A stretch of DNA of 6,118 nt from an uncultured Ruminococcus sp. (GTDB lineage: Bacteria > Bacillota > Clostridia > Oscillospirales > Ruminococcaceae), in NCBI GenBank assembly GCA_947173865.1, contig CAMWGS010000127.1, positions 1 through 6,118 on the forward strand, in the 5' to 3' direction. This document shows, piece after piece, positions 1 through 6,107 of the stretch (its first letter is position 1; every line of letters begins with the position of its first letter). The notes beneath the pieces are model-generated. The model saw only the letters and a list, made by a program, of their open reading frames with translations. It did not search any database and was not told where the DNA came from. A program made the position numbers and the translations under genes.

Positions 1-21
1 TAATATAACTTATGATGCTCT

Positions 22-27
22 AAAGGA
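22..27 (+). promoter_or_regulatory. Ribosome binding site of the yceD-like gene
   Basis: AAAGGA lies 10 bases before the ATG at 38 and supports that start. The 37 bases before the gene are AT-rich. The window opens within this leader, so the promoter and any upstream gene cannot be seen. Confidence 0.6.
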
Positions 28-37
28 TTTTTATATT

Positions 38-493
38 ATGAAGATTAATTTAAAACAGCTTTTCAATATTGTAGGAGAATCAAAGGATATCAGTTATTCC
101 ATTGGTGAAGACGAACTTTCCGCTATCCATGGCTACACTTTCGCTTCTCCCGTGAACGTTGACGGCAGGATTTTCAACAGGGCAGGCGTTGTCTACCTTG
201 AATATTCTGTGTCTTTTACACTGCTTGTTACCTGTGACAGATGTCTCAGGGAATTTGACAGGGAATATCACTTTGACTTTGAACATATTGTTGCCCCTTC
301 TGTAAGCAATGATAACGACGAGTATATTGTTGCCGACGGTCAGAGCATTGAACTTAATGAAATTGCTTTTACCGACCTCATTTTACAGCTCCCTTCAAAG
401 AACTTATGCAAAGATGACTGTAAAGGTCTCTGCATGATCTGTGGCTGTGATTTGAATGTGTCTGAATGCAATTGTCTCAATTCTGAGCTGTGA
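38..493 (+). CDS. yceD: YceD/DUF177 family protein, cysteine-rich
   Basis: This is a 151-residue protein of the DUF177 family (YceD in E. coli, YlbN in B. subtilis). Family members are linked to normal accumulation of 23S rRNA and are typically encoded just before rpmF, as here; the molecular activity is not settled. Visible marks are a CDRC pair (C66, C69) in the middle and a dense C-terminal cluster (C124, C128, C132, C135, C137, C144, C146) around the motif LCKDDCKGLCMICGCDLN. The spacing resembles zinc ligands, which is inference. There is no signal peptide or membrane segment, so it should be cytoplasmic. The start is set by AAAGGA ten bases upstream. The gene ends 25 bases before rpmF and is probably cotranscribed with it. 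Length fits the family. I am sure of the family and unsure of the function. Confidence 0.93.
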   Translation: MKINLKQLFNIVGESKDISYSIGEDELSAIHGYTFASPVNVDGRIFNRAGVVYLEYSVSFTLLVTCDRCLREFDREYHFDFEHIVAPSVSNDNDEYIVADGQSIELNEIAFTDLILQLPSKNLCKDDCKGLCMICGCDLNVSECNCLNSEL

Positions 494-504
494 AGCTCTT
501 TTGT

Positions 505-513
505 AAGGAGGTG
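505..513 (+). promoter_or_regulatory. Near-perfect Shine-Dalgarno of rpmF
   Basis: AAGGAGGTG matches the 16S rRNA 3' end over nine bases, with five bases to the ATG at 519. It is the strongest site in the window, as expected for a highly expressed ribosomal protein. It selects the L32 start over the longer overlapping frame that opens with GTG at 490. Confidence 0.85.
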
Positions 514-518
514 CCAGA

Positions 519-704
519 ATGGCTGTACCAAAGAGAAAAACTTCCAAGGCAAGACGTGATAAGAGACGTTCTGCTGTATGGAAGCTTGACGTGCCGGCAA
601 TGTCCAAGTGCGACAATTGCGGTGCATATAAAGCTCCGCACAAGGTTTGCAAGAACTGCGGTTTCTATAAGGGCGTTGAGGTTCTTAAAATCGACGCTGA
701 ATAA
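519..704 (+). CDS. rpmF: 50S ribosomal protein L32 (zinc-ribbon form)
   Basis: This 61-residue basic protein is L32 of the large ribosomal subunit. It opens with the family signature MAVPKRKTSKARRDKRRS, a lysine/arginine-rich tail expected to contact rRNA. A zinc ribbon follows, made of two intact CxxC pairs: C31/C34 (CDNC) and C44/C47 (CKNC). All four cysteines are present, so this is the zinc-binding (C+) version rather than the zinc-independent paralogue some bacteria use under zinc starvation. Length is normal. The gene follows yceD by 25 bases, the common bacterial arrangement, and is closed by a strong terminator starting 25 bases after its stop. In many bacteria plsX follows rpmF; here it does not. 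Identification is essentially certain. Confidence 0.98.
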   Translation: MAVPKRKTSKARRDKRRSAVWKLDVPAMSKCDNCGAYKAPHKVCKNCGFYKGVEVLKIDAE

Positions 705-719
705 TCGGCTTAATCCGAT
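704..719 (+). other. Small hairpin between the rpmF stop and the terminator
   Basis: ATCGG (704-708) can pair with CCGAT (715-719) around a six-base loop. The stem is only 5 bp and no U-run follows, so it is not a terminator itself. It may help protect the 3' end of the transcript or may have no role. Confidence 0.3.
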
Positions 720-728
720 ACATGAGAG

Positions 729-761
729 GGAGAGGAGGAGTTAAGTCCTTCTCTCCTTTTT
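729..761 (+). terminator. Rho-independent terminator after rpmF
   Basis: The arm GGAGAGGAGGA (729-739) pairs with TCCTTCTCTCC (746-756) in an 11-bp stem with one G-U pair and the loop GTTAAG. Five Ts (757-761) follow directly. This is a textbook intrinsic terminator and should end the yceD-rpmF transcript. The next gene begins only 27 bases later, so it may also act as a partial terminator that sets expression of the downstream operon. Confidence 0.88.
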
Positions 762-788
762 AAATTATCAGACAGTCGGAGTGTTTAT

Positions 789-2090
789 ATGGTTAAAATA
801 AAAAGTATAATTCACGGCTCTCCTGCTCAGCGTGCGGGAATAATGCCGAAGGATTTCCTGCTTTCTGTCAACGGTCAGGAAATCAAAGACGTTCTTGACT
901 ATATGTTCTATGCTGCGGAAACTTCCGTTGACCTGGAAATAATACGTAATGATATTAAATCCTCTGTTCACATTGATAAAGATGAATATGACGACATCGG
1001 TCTTGAATTTGATACTTTCCTAATGGACAAAAAACAGTCATGCAGAAACAAGTGCGTTTTCTGCTTCATTGACCAGATGCCACCGAATATGCGCGAAACT
1101 CTCTATTTCAAGGACGATGACGCAAGGCTTTCTTTTTTACAGGGAAATTATGTTACTCTTACCAATCTTGAACAGTCTGACATTGACCGTATTATAAAGA
1201 TGAAACTGAATATAAACGTTTCCGTGCATACAACAAACCCTGAACTGCGTGTCAAGATGATGCATAACCGTTTTGCAGGTGAAAAACTCAAATATATATA
1301 TCAGCTTGCCGAAAACGGAATAAAACTGAACTGTCAGATTGTGTGCTGTCCTAATCTCAACGACGGTGACGAACTCAGACGCTCACTAAGAGACCTCGGT
1401 AAACTTATGCCGAATATATCAAGTATGGCGGTTGTACCGGTCGGGCTTACAAAATTCCGTGACGGACTTTTTCCGCTTACCTGTTTCACGAAAGAATCAG
1501 CTGCGGAAACAATTGATATAATATCTGAATATCAGGAAATTTTTCTTGAAAAGTTCTGTACAAGAACTGTTTTTCCGTCGGACGAATTTTTTCTTATTGC
1601 ACAGCGTGAACTTCCTCCTATGGAATATTATGAAGATTTTCCGCAGTATGAAAACGGCGTAGGTATGCTCCGCTCGCTTATTGACGAATTTGAAAAGGCT
1701 CTTGAAATTGCCGAATGGGAGGGCGGAAAACATCATGTTTCAATAGCTACGGGATATTCGCCGTATGAAATTATAAAAGGACTTGCCGAAAAAGCTGAAA
1801 AATATTTCCCGCTTTTAAAGTGCGACGTTTACCGTATAAGAAACGACTTTTTCGGTGAAACTATTACTGTTACGGGACTTATTACAGGTCAGGACTTAAT
1901 TTCCCAGCTTAAAGGAAAAAGTATGGGTGACAATCTCCTGATTTCAACGTCAATGCTCAGACAGGATTCAACCGAGTTTCTTGACGATTTGACAGTTGAG
2001 GAAGTCGAAAAGGAACTTAGTGTGAAAATACGTCCGGTTCTTAATGACGGTTATGAACTTCTTGACGCAATTCTGGGAATAACTTACTAA
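789..2090 (+). CDS. DUF512 protein with PDZ and radical-SAM-like domains
   Basis: This 433-residue protein belongs to the DUF512 family, a conserved group in Clostridia and cyanobacteria with no established reaction that I know of. Three parts are visible. Residues 1-65 look like a PDZ domain (GSPAQRAGIMPKDFLLSVNG, 10-29). Residues 80-220 form a radical-SAM-like region with CRNKCVFCF, giving C85, C89 and C92 in the CxxxCxxC spacing that ligates a 4Fe-4S cluster. About 221-425 is the DUF512 domain, with FPSDEFF (262-268) and ATGYSPYE (320-327). Additional cysteines C182, C186 and C187 (CQIVCC) could bind metal. There is no signal peptide or membrane span. GGAG at 778-781, seven bases before the ATG, sets the start. 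It lies 26 bases before der with no terminator between, so probably in one operon. The family call is firm; radical SAM chemistry is inferred. Confidence 0.92.
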   Translation: MVKIKSIIHGSPAQRAGIMPKDFLLSVNGQEIKDVLDYMFYAAETSVDLEIIRNDIKSSVHIDKDEYDDIGLEFDTFLMDKKQSCRNKCVFCFIDQMPPNMRETLYFKDDDARLSFLQGNYVTLTNLEQSDIDRIIKMKLNINVSVHTTNPELRVKMMHNRFAGEKLKYIYQLAENGIKLNCQIVCCPNLNDGDELRRSLRDLGKLMPNISSMAVVPVGLTKFRDGLFPLTCFTKESAAETIDIISEYQEIFLEKFCTRTVFPSDEFFLIAQRELPPMEYYEDFPQYENGVGMLRSLIDEFEKALEIAEWEGGKHHVSIATGYSPYEIIKGLAEKAEKYFPLLKCDVYRIRNDFFGETITVTGLITGQDLISQLKGKSMGDNLLISTSMLRQDSTEFLDDLTVEEVEKELSVKIRPVLNDGYELLDAILGITY

Positions 2091-2100
2091 AAAATAAATG

Positions 2101-2107
2101 AAAGGAG
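2101..2107 (+). promoter_or_regulatory. Ribosome binding site of der
   Basis: AAAGGAG, nine bases before the ATG at 2117, lies in the 26-base gap after the DUF512 gene. It gives der its own initiation site. Confidence 0.75.
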
Positions 2108-2116
2108 TGCGGTAAA

Positions 2117-3445
2117 ATGTCAATACCAATTGTTGCTGTTGTCGGTCGTCCGAATGTGGGAAAATCGACTCTTTTCAATAAACTTATAGGACAAAGACTT
2201 TCAATTGTTGAAGATACTCCGGGTGTTACCCGTGACCGTATTTATTCAAAATGCGAATGGTGTGGCAAGTCGTTTATGATTGTCGATACGGGCGGAATAG
2301 AACCCGACAGCGATGACGTTATACTGGCTCAAATGAGACGACAGTCCGAGCTTGCCATAGAAAAGGCTGATGTCATTATTTTTGTGACGGATATAAGATG
2401 CGGTGTAACATCTGATGACCATGCCGTTGCAGAAATGCTTATAAAAAGCGGAAAACCGATAATACTTGCTGTAAACAAGTGCGATACTCTTGGTGAACCG
2501 CCTATGGAAATTTACGAATTCTATAATCTCGGTCTTGGTGAACCTTATCCTGTTTCTTCTGTTCACGGTCATGGTACCGGTGATATGCTTGACGCAGTAT
2601 ATGAATATCTGCCCGATGTAAAAGAGGAAGAGTATGACGAGGAATATATAAAAGTTGCCGTTATAGGAAAGCCAAATGCAGGTAAATCCTCACTTATAAA
2701 TAAGATTGCAGGTGAAGAACGTGTTATAGTTTCGGACATTGCAGGAACTACTCGTGATTCAACAGACACGGTGATTGAAAACCAATACGGAAAATTTGTA
2801 TTCATTGATACGGCAGGAATCCGCAAAAAATCAAGAGTTACTGAAAAAGTGGAGCATTACAGCGTATTAAGGGCATATATGGCAGTTGACCGTGCCGACG
2901 TATGCGTAATAATGATTGACGCTTCCGAAGGATTCACGGAGCAGGATTCAAAAGTTGCAGGCTATGCACATGAACAGGGAAAAGCCTGTGTTGTTGCCGT
3001 CAACAAATGGGATTTGGTTGAAAAGAACGACAAGACAATGCAGGAATACCGCACAAAGCTTGAAAATGATTTCAGCTTTATGTCATATGTTCCTTTTGTG
3101 TTCATATCGGCAAAGACAGGACAGCGTATAAACAAACTTTATGAGCTTATAAAATATACGGCTGAACAGAACAGCATGAGAATTTCAACAGGTATGCTCA
3201 ATGATGTTCTTGCATATGCTACTACAAGAGTACAGCCACCGTCAGACAAGGGACGCAGACTTAAAATTTACTACATGACACAGCCGTCCACCAAACCGCC
3301 TACGTTTGTTACTTTCGTCAACAGAACAGATTTATTCCATTTTTCATACAGAAGATATATAGAAAATCAAATACGCTCAACATTCGGACTTGAGGGGACC
3401 CCCGTCCGCTTTATAGTTCGTGAGAGGGGAGGAAATGATAAATGA
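2117..3445 (+). CDS. der: Ribosome-associated double GTPase Der (EngA)
   Basis: This is a complete 442-residue Der, the essential bacterial GTPase with two tandem G domains that assists late assembly of the 50S subunit. In the first G domain are the P-loop GRPNVGKS (10-17), TPGVTRD (34-40), DTGG (57-60) and NKCD (120-123). An acidic linker (about 167-177) joins it to the second, with GKPNAGKS (184-191), AGTTRD (209-214), DTAG (231-234), NKWD (296-299) and SAK (331-333). The C-terminal KH-like domain spans about 350-440. All nucleotide-binding motifs are intact and the length is usual. The protein is cytosolic and ribosome-associated. The stop overlaps the plsY start by 4 bases (ATGA), which suggests translational coupling. 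In many Firmicutes der neighbours gpsA and plsY. I am very sure of the identity. Confidence 0.98.
   Translation: MSIPIVAVVGRPNVGKSTLFNKLIGQRLSIVEDTPGVTRDRIYSKCEWCGKSFMIVDTGGIEPDSDDVILAQMRRQSELAIEKADVIIFVTDIRCGVTSDDHAVAEMLIKSGKPIILAVNKCDTLGEPPMEIYEFYNLGLGEPYPVSSVHGHGTGDMLDAVYEYLPDVKEEEYDEEYIKVAVIGKPNAGKSSLINKIAGEERVIVSDIAGTTRDSTDTVIENQYGKFVFIDTAGIRKKSRVTEKVEHYSVLRAYMAVDRADVCVIMIDASEGFTEQDSKVAGYAHEQGKACVVAVNKWDLVEKNDKTMQEYRTKLENDFSFMSYVPFVFISAKTGQRINKLYELIKYTAEQNSMRISTGMLNDVLAYATTRVQPPSDKGRRLKIYYMTQPSTKPPTFVTFVNRTDLFHFSYRRYIENQIRSTFGLEGTPVRFIVRERGGNDK
3428..3432 (+). promoter_or_regulatory. Ribosome binding site of plsY inside der
   Basis: GGAGG sits in the last codons of der, nine bases before the ATG at 3442 and twelve before the next in-frame ATG at 3445. 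The spacing favours 3442, the start that overlaps the der stop as ATGA. Confidence 0.7.
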
Positions 3446-4125
3446 TGAAAGTTTTACTGTCAATTATTGTTGCCGCTGCACTGGGATATTTTCTCGGCAG
3501 CTGTAACTTCTCGATTATTTTTGTAAAAATCATGACTGGTAAGGACATACGTGAAATGGGAAGCAAAAACGCAGGTCTTACAAATACATACCGCTGTGCA
3601 GGAAAAAACTGTGCTTTGCTGACTCTTGTCGGAGACGTTCTTAAAAGTGTTCTCGCCGTATACCTTGCATTCTGGTTCTGTAGTATGATGAAGGCAGGAA
3701 TGAAGCCTGACAACAACGTCCAGTACATAGGATATATAGCAGGAATAGGTGCGGTTGCAGGACATATTTTCCCGATTTATTACGGATTCAAAGGGGGAAA
3801 GGGGGTACTTGCGGGAGCTGCCGCTTTCCTTATTATTGACCTGAGAGTATTTATAGCGATATTTGCGATTTTCGTGGTTATACTTACAATATCAAAATAT
3901 GTTTCACTTGCTTCTATATTTGCATCAGTTTATTGTCCTGTGGCTGTATTCTGTATGTCGCACATTGTTGAGGGTTATTCTGTGGGAATGAGTATACTTT
4001 ATCTTGTTCTTTCTCTGCCTATGGTTGCCCTCATTGTATGGAGACACAAGCCTAATATCGACAGACTGCTTGACGGTACTGAAAACAAGTTTTCATTCAG
4101 CGTAAGCAGTATTACAAAAAAATAA
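3442..4125 (+). CDS. plsY: Acyl-phosphate:glycerol-3-phosphate acyltransferase PlsY
   Basis: PlsY is an integral membrane enzyme that transfers an acyl group from acyl-phosphate (made by PlsX) to position 1 of sn-glycerol 3-phosphate, giving lysophosphatidate. The 227-residue protein has about six to seven hydrophobic segments (near 4-26, 56-79, 95-114, 124-150, 155-173 and 181-199). Conserved cytoplasmic motifs are GSKNAGLTNTYR (40-51, the family GSGNxGATNxxR), GHIFPIYYGFKGGKGV (107-122) and RHKPNIDRLLDGTENKF (201-217). The first motif has Lys for the usual second Gly and Leu for Ala. The segment GSCNFS (19-24) replaces the commoner GSIP form. It is somewhat longer than B. subtilis or E. coli PlsY. 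It overlaps der by 4 bases and precedes gpsA, which supplies its substrate. plsX is not in the window. Identity is firm. Confidence 0.95.
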   Translation: MMKVLLSIIVAAALGYFLGSCNFSIIFVKIMTGKDIREMGSKNAGLTNTYRCAGKNCALLTLVGDVLKSVLAVYLAFWFCSMMKAGMKPDNNVQYIGYIAGIGAVAGHIFPIYYGFKGGKGVLAGAAAFLIIDLRVFIAIFAIFVVILTISKYVSLASIFASVYCPVAVFCMSHIVEGYSVGMSILYLVLSLPMVALIVWRHKPNIDRLLDGTENKFSFSVSSITKK

Positions 4126-4129
4126 TGAT

Positions 4130-4160
4130 ATGAGCATATCTGTATGACGGATATGCTCAT
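4130..4160 (+). other. Long hairpin (inverted repeat) between plsY and gpsA
   Basis: ATGAGCATATC (4130-4140) and GATATGCTCAT (4150-4160) are perfect 11-base inverted repeats. The stem can extend three more pairs (one G-T) to leave a three-base loop. Only two Ts follow on the + strand, so it is a poor terminator there. On the - strand a run of seven Ts lies several bases past the stem, but no - strand gene needs it. It begins five bases after the plsY stop and ends ten before the gpsA ribosome binding site. It could partly attenuate transcription, act as an RNA processing or stability element, or be a DNA operator. Confidence 0.6.
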
Positions 4161-4170
4161 TTGATAACAG

Positions 4171-4177
4171 AAAGGAG
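4171..4177 (+). promoter_or_regulatory. Ribosome binding site that fixes the gpsA start
   Basis: AAAGGAG lies seven bases before the ATG at 4185. An in-frame TTG at 4161 would put this site inside the coding region and start translation at the foot of the hairpin. The ATG is therefore taken as the true start. Confidence 0.85.
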
Positions 4178-4184
4178 ATTTTTT

Positions 4185-5177
4185 ATGGCAGACATAGTTA
4201 TACTTGGTTCGGGAGGATTTGGTTTAAGCCTTGCAATAATGGCTGAAAGATGCGGAAAGCATAAAGTTACTGTATGGTCAAAATTCCAGTCTGAAATTGA
4301 CGAAATCAGAAGTCACGGAGAACATATACACAAACTTCCGGGAGTTCCCGTCTCTGAAAGTATCGCAATGACAAGCGATATTTCTTGTATCAGGGGTTGT
4401 GACATTCTTATTTTCGGAATCCCGTCAACTTTTGTACGTGACGTTGCAAAACTTGCCGCACCATATACAGATAAAAAAATGACTATTGTGAATACGGGAA
4501 AGGGTCTTGAAGAGGGAAGTCTTAAAATGCTGAGCGACGTTATTACAGAAGAAATTCAGACAGACAGACTTGTTGTACTTTCAGGACCGTCGCACGCAGA
4601 AGAAGTGGCAAGATGTATTCCCACTACTATAGTAGCCGCTTCAAAAAATCATGACGCTGCGGAATACATTCAGAAATCATTTGCTAATGACACTCTGAGA
4701 ATTTATCTTAACGACGACGTAAAAGGCTGTGAAATAGGCGGAGCATTAAAGAATATAATTGCTCTCTGTGTGGGAATATGCGAAGGCATGGGCTATGGTG
4801 ACAATACAAAAGCCGCTCTTATGACAAGAGGTATACACGAAATTGCACGTCTCGGAAAGGCAGTCGGTGCAAATATAAATACGTTCAGCGGACTCACGGG
4901 ACTGGGCGACCTGATAGTTACCTGTACAAGTATGCACAGCAGAAACAGGCGTGCAGGAATACTTATCGGACAGGGAATCTCCCCCGAAGAAGCTGTAGAA
5001 AAAGTAGGAACGGTTGAAGGATATTTCTGTTGTAAAGTGGCTTATGAACTTGCACAGAAACTCAATGTTGAAATGCCGATAACAGAACAGCTTAACGACA
5101 TACTTTTTAACGGCGGTGACGTAAGAAAAGCTCTCGTTAAACTTATGAACCGTCCGCAGATTTATGAAGAACTTTAA
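4185..5177 (+). CDS. gpsA: NAD(P)H-dependent glycerol-3-phosphate dehydrogenase GpsA
   Basis: GpsA reduces dihydroxyacetone phosphate to sn-glycerol 3-phosphate in the cytoplasm, the backbone for phospholipids and the substrate of PlsY encoded just upstream. From the chosen ATG it has 330 residues, the usual length. The N-terminal Rossmann domain carries the nucleotide-binding loop GSGGFGLSLA (8-17; the family usually has GxGxWG, so Phe replaces Trp), then NTGKGLE (103-109) and SGPSHAEEVA (133-142). The catalytic lysine is expected at K189 in GALKN (186-190). The C-terminal helical domain has GLTGLGDLIVTCTSMHSRNR (236-255). A TTG codon 24 bases upstream would add eight residues (MITERRFF) before the conserved start of the family, and is rejected. 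No internal defects are seen. The end overlaps the next small gene by 14 bases. Confidence 0.97.
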   Translation: MADIVILGSGGFGLSLAIMAERCGKHKVTVWSKFQSEIDEIRSHGEHIHKLPGVPVSESIAMTSDISCIRGCDILIFGIPSTFVRDVAKLAAPYTDKKMTIVNTGKGLEEGSLKMLSDVITEEIQTDRLVVLSGPSHAEEVARCIPTTIVAASKNHDAAEYIQKSFANDTLRIYLNDDVKGCEIGGALKNIIALCVGICEGMGYGDNTKAALMTRGIHEIARLGKAVGANINTFSGLTGLGDLIVTCTSMHSRNRRAGILIGQGISPEEAVEKVGTVEGYFCCKVAYELAQKLNVEMPITEQLNDILFNGGDVRKALVKLMNRPQIYEEL

Positions 5178-5475
5178 ACTGCTTGTGCTTGTCAGCCTTG
5201 TGATGATGACGACTTGTCAGAAACCGACAGAATACATTGTTAATTCTGATAACAGAAATTTTTCGGTTTCAGATTTTGAGGAAATACAATTAGGAATGTC
5301 TTACAGTCAGGTCGTTGAAATCATGGGCGAACCGACAGGAACTGTTGGTTTTGGAATAGTATGGGAAGTATACGGTTTAAACGACGGTGCATATATGAAA
5401 ATGTTATTTACCGGTTACAATGAAATACTTACGAAAATGATAATGATTGACAAAAACGGAAAAGAAATTAAATAA
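5164..5475 (+). CDS. Small putative lipoprotein with BamE/SmpA-like motif
   Basis: I do not recognise a named gene. The 103-residue product starts with a lipoprotein-like signal: Lys at 2 and 5, a hydrophobic stretch (6-15), then MTTC with the candidate lipidated Cys at 18. Thr at -1 is not the preferred lipobox residue, so lipidation is likely but unproven. The core FEEIQLGMSYSQVVEIMGEPTG (two parts, about 38-59) followed by WEVYGL and strand-forming residues resembles the BamE/SmpA-OmlA type fold found in many small clostridial surface lipoproteins. In a Gram-positive cell it would sit on the outer face of the membrane; its role is unknown. An in-frame TGA at 5146 leaves ATG 5164 as the only plausible start. 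It lacks a clear ribosome binding site and overlaps gpsA by 14 bases, so it may depend on gpsA translation. Confidence 0.72.
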   Translation: MKNFKLLVLVSLVMMTTCQKPTEYIVNSDNRNFSVSDFEEIQLGMSYSQVVEIMGEPTGTVGFGIVWEVYGLNDGAYMKMLFTGYNEILTKMIMIDKNGKEIK

Positions 5476-5492
5476 TAAGCATATATATTAAT

Positions 5493-5498
5493 GAGGTG
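5493..5498 (+). promoter_or_regulatory. Ribosome binding site that fixes the asnB-like start
   Basis: GAGGTG, part of the longer GAGGTGAT match to the anti-Shine-Dalgarno complement, ends six bases before the ATG at 5505. The in-frame GTG at 5496 is part of this site and is therefore not the start. Confidence 0.8.
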
Positions 5499-5504
5499 AT
5501 ATTT

Positions 5505-6107
5505 ATGATAAGAATTCTTGAATACAGAGGACATATTCGCAACTGGAAAGAGCTTTGCGGTGAACTGGAAATAGACCTGCTCCCACGTGATGAACGTGAA
5601 AAACAGATAATAGCAAAGTCCTATGAAAAATGGGGACACGATATGGCAGACCATATTTATGGTATGTTTGCCTTTGCTCTCGACGACAACGGTAAAATTT
5701 TCTGTATGCGTGACCAGTTCGGCACAAAACCTTTTTATTACTATCAGACGGCAGACGGAAAACTTCTTTTCGGTACAACAATACGTAAAATTATTGAGCA
5801 GGATGGTTTTGTAAAAGAACTGAATACCGATATGCTTCAGATTTATATGTCACTGACATACGTTGCTGGTGAAGATACATTCTTCAAAGGTTTAAAAAAG
5901 CTTATGCCTGGTCACTGGCTTGAATTCAGTGACGGTAAACTGACAGTTGAACGTTACTGGACACCAACTTTCAATCCCGACTGTTCAAAAAACGTTGACG
6001 AATGGGCTGACGAAATTCACACCACTATACAGAAAATTTTTCCCGAAGTCAAGGAAGAAGGGGAGACCGCTGAATCTTTCATTTCAGGAGGTGTTGAGTA
6101 CTCTTAA
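5505..6107 (+). CDS. AsnB-like asparagine synthetase, cut short in the PP-loop
   Basis: The family converts aspartate and ATP to asparagine using glutamine or ammonia; about 200 residues of the usual 500-plus are present. YEKWGHDMADHIYGMFAFAL (40-59), RDQFGTKPFYYY (69-80), LTYVAGEDTFFKGLKKLMPG (117-136) and RYW (150-152) are typical of the glutaminase domain's second half and the linker. The usual start MCGxxG with the catalytic Cys is absent. An in-frame TAA at 5469 rules out an upstream extension. EYRGHIRN (6-13) seems to replace the glutamine-binding NGEIYN strand, which suggests an ammonia-dependent or altered enzyme. The reading frame stops after SFISGGVEYS (191-200), where SGGVDSS of the PP-loop is expected. 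Another frame from 6098 reads VLLSSGN, like the lost continuation. As written it cannot be a synthetase. It may be a pseudogene, a truncated protein or an end-of-contig error. Confidence 0.8.
   Translation: MIRILEYRGHIRNWKELCGELEIDLLPRDEREKQIIAKSYEKWGHDMADHIYGMFAFALDDNGKIFCMRDQFGTKPFYYYQTADGKLLFGTTIRKIIEQDGFVKELNTDMLQIYMSLTYVAGEDTFFKGLKKLMPGHWLEFSDGKLTVERYWTPTFNPDCSKNVDEWADEIHTTIQKIFPEVKEEGETAESFISGGVEYS

Noticed and set aside
4..16. TATAAC and TATGAT as a -10 promoter box for yceD
   Set aside because: The -35 region would lie outside the window, and TATGAT would put the transcript start inside the ribosome binding site. AT-rich leaders give such matches by chance.
490..744. An 84-codon + strand frame opening with GTG and covering rpmF
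   Set aside because: It runs through L32 in another frame, has no family resemblance and extends into the terminator hairpin. The near-perfect ribosome binding site points to the ATG at 519.
2246..3765. Several - strand open frames of 80-108 codons opposite der and plsY
   Set aside because: They are antisense shadows of well-identified genes, with no ribosome binding sites, no recognisable domains and unusual compositions.
3786..3812. Paired G-runs (AAAGGGGGAAAGGGGG) in plsY as a G-quadruplex or slippage site
   Set aside because: They encode the conserved FKGGKG motif in frame. Four tracts of three or more Gs are not available, so only a weak two-layer structure is possible.
4161..4184. TTG start that lengthens GpsA by eight residues
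   Set aside because: It would place the AAAGGAG site inside the gene and begin at the foot of the hairpin. Family members begin at the Rossmann strand, which matches the ATG at 4185.
5496..5504. GTG start for the asnB-like gene
   Set aside because: This GTG is part of the GAGGTGAT ribosome binding site; the ATG at 5505 has correct spacing.
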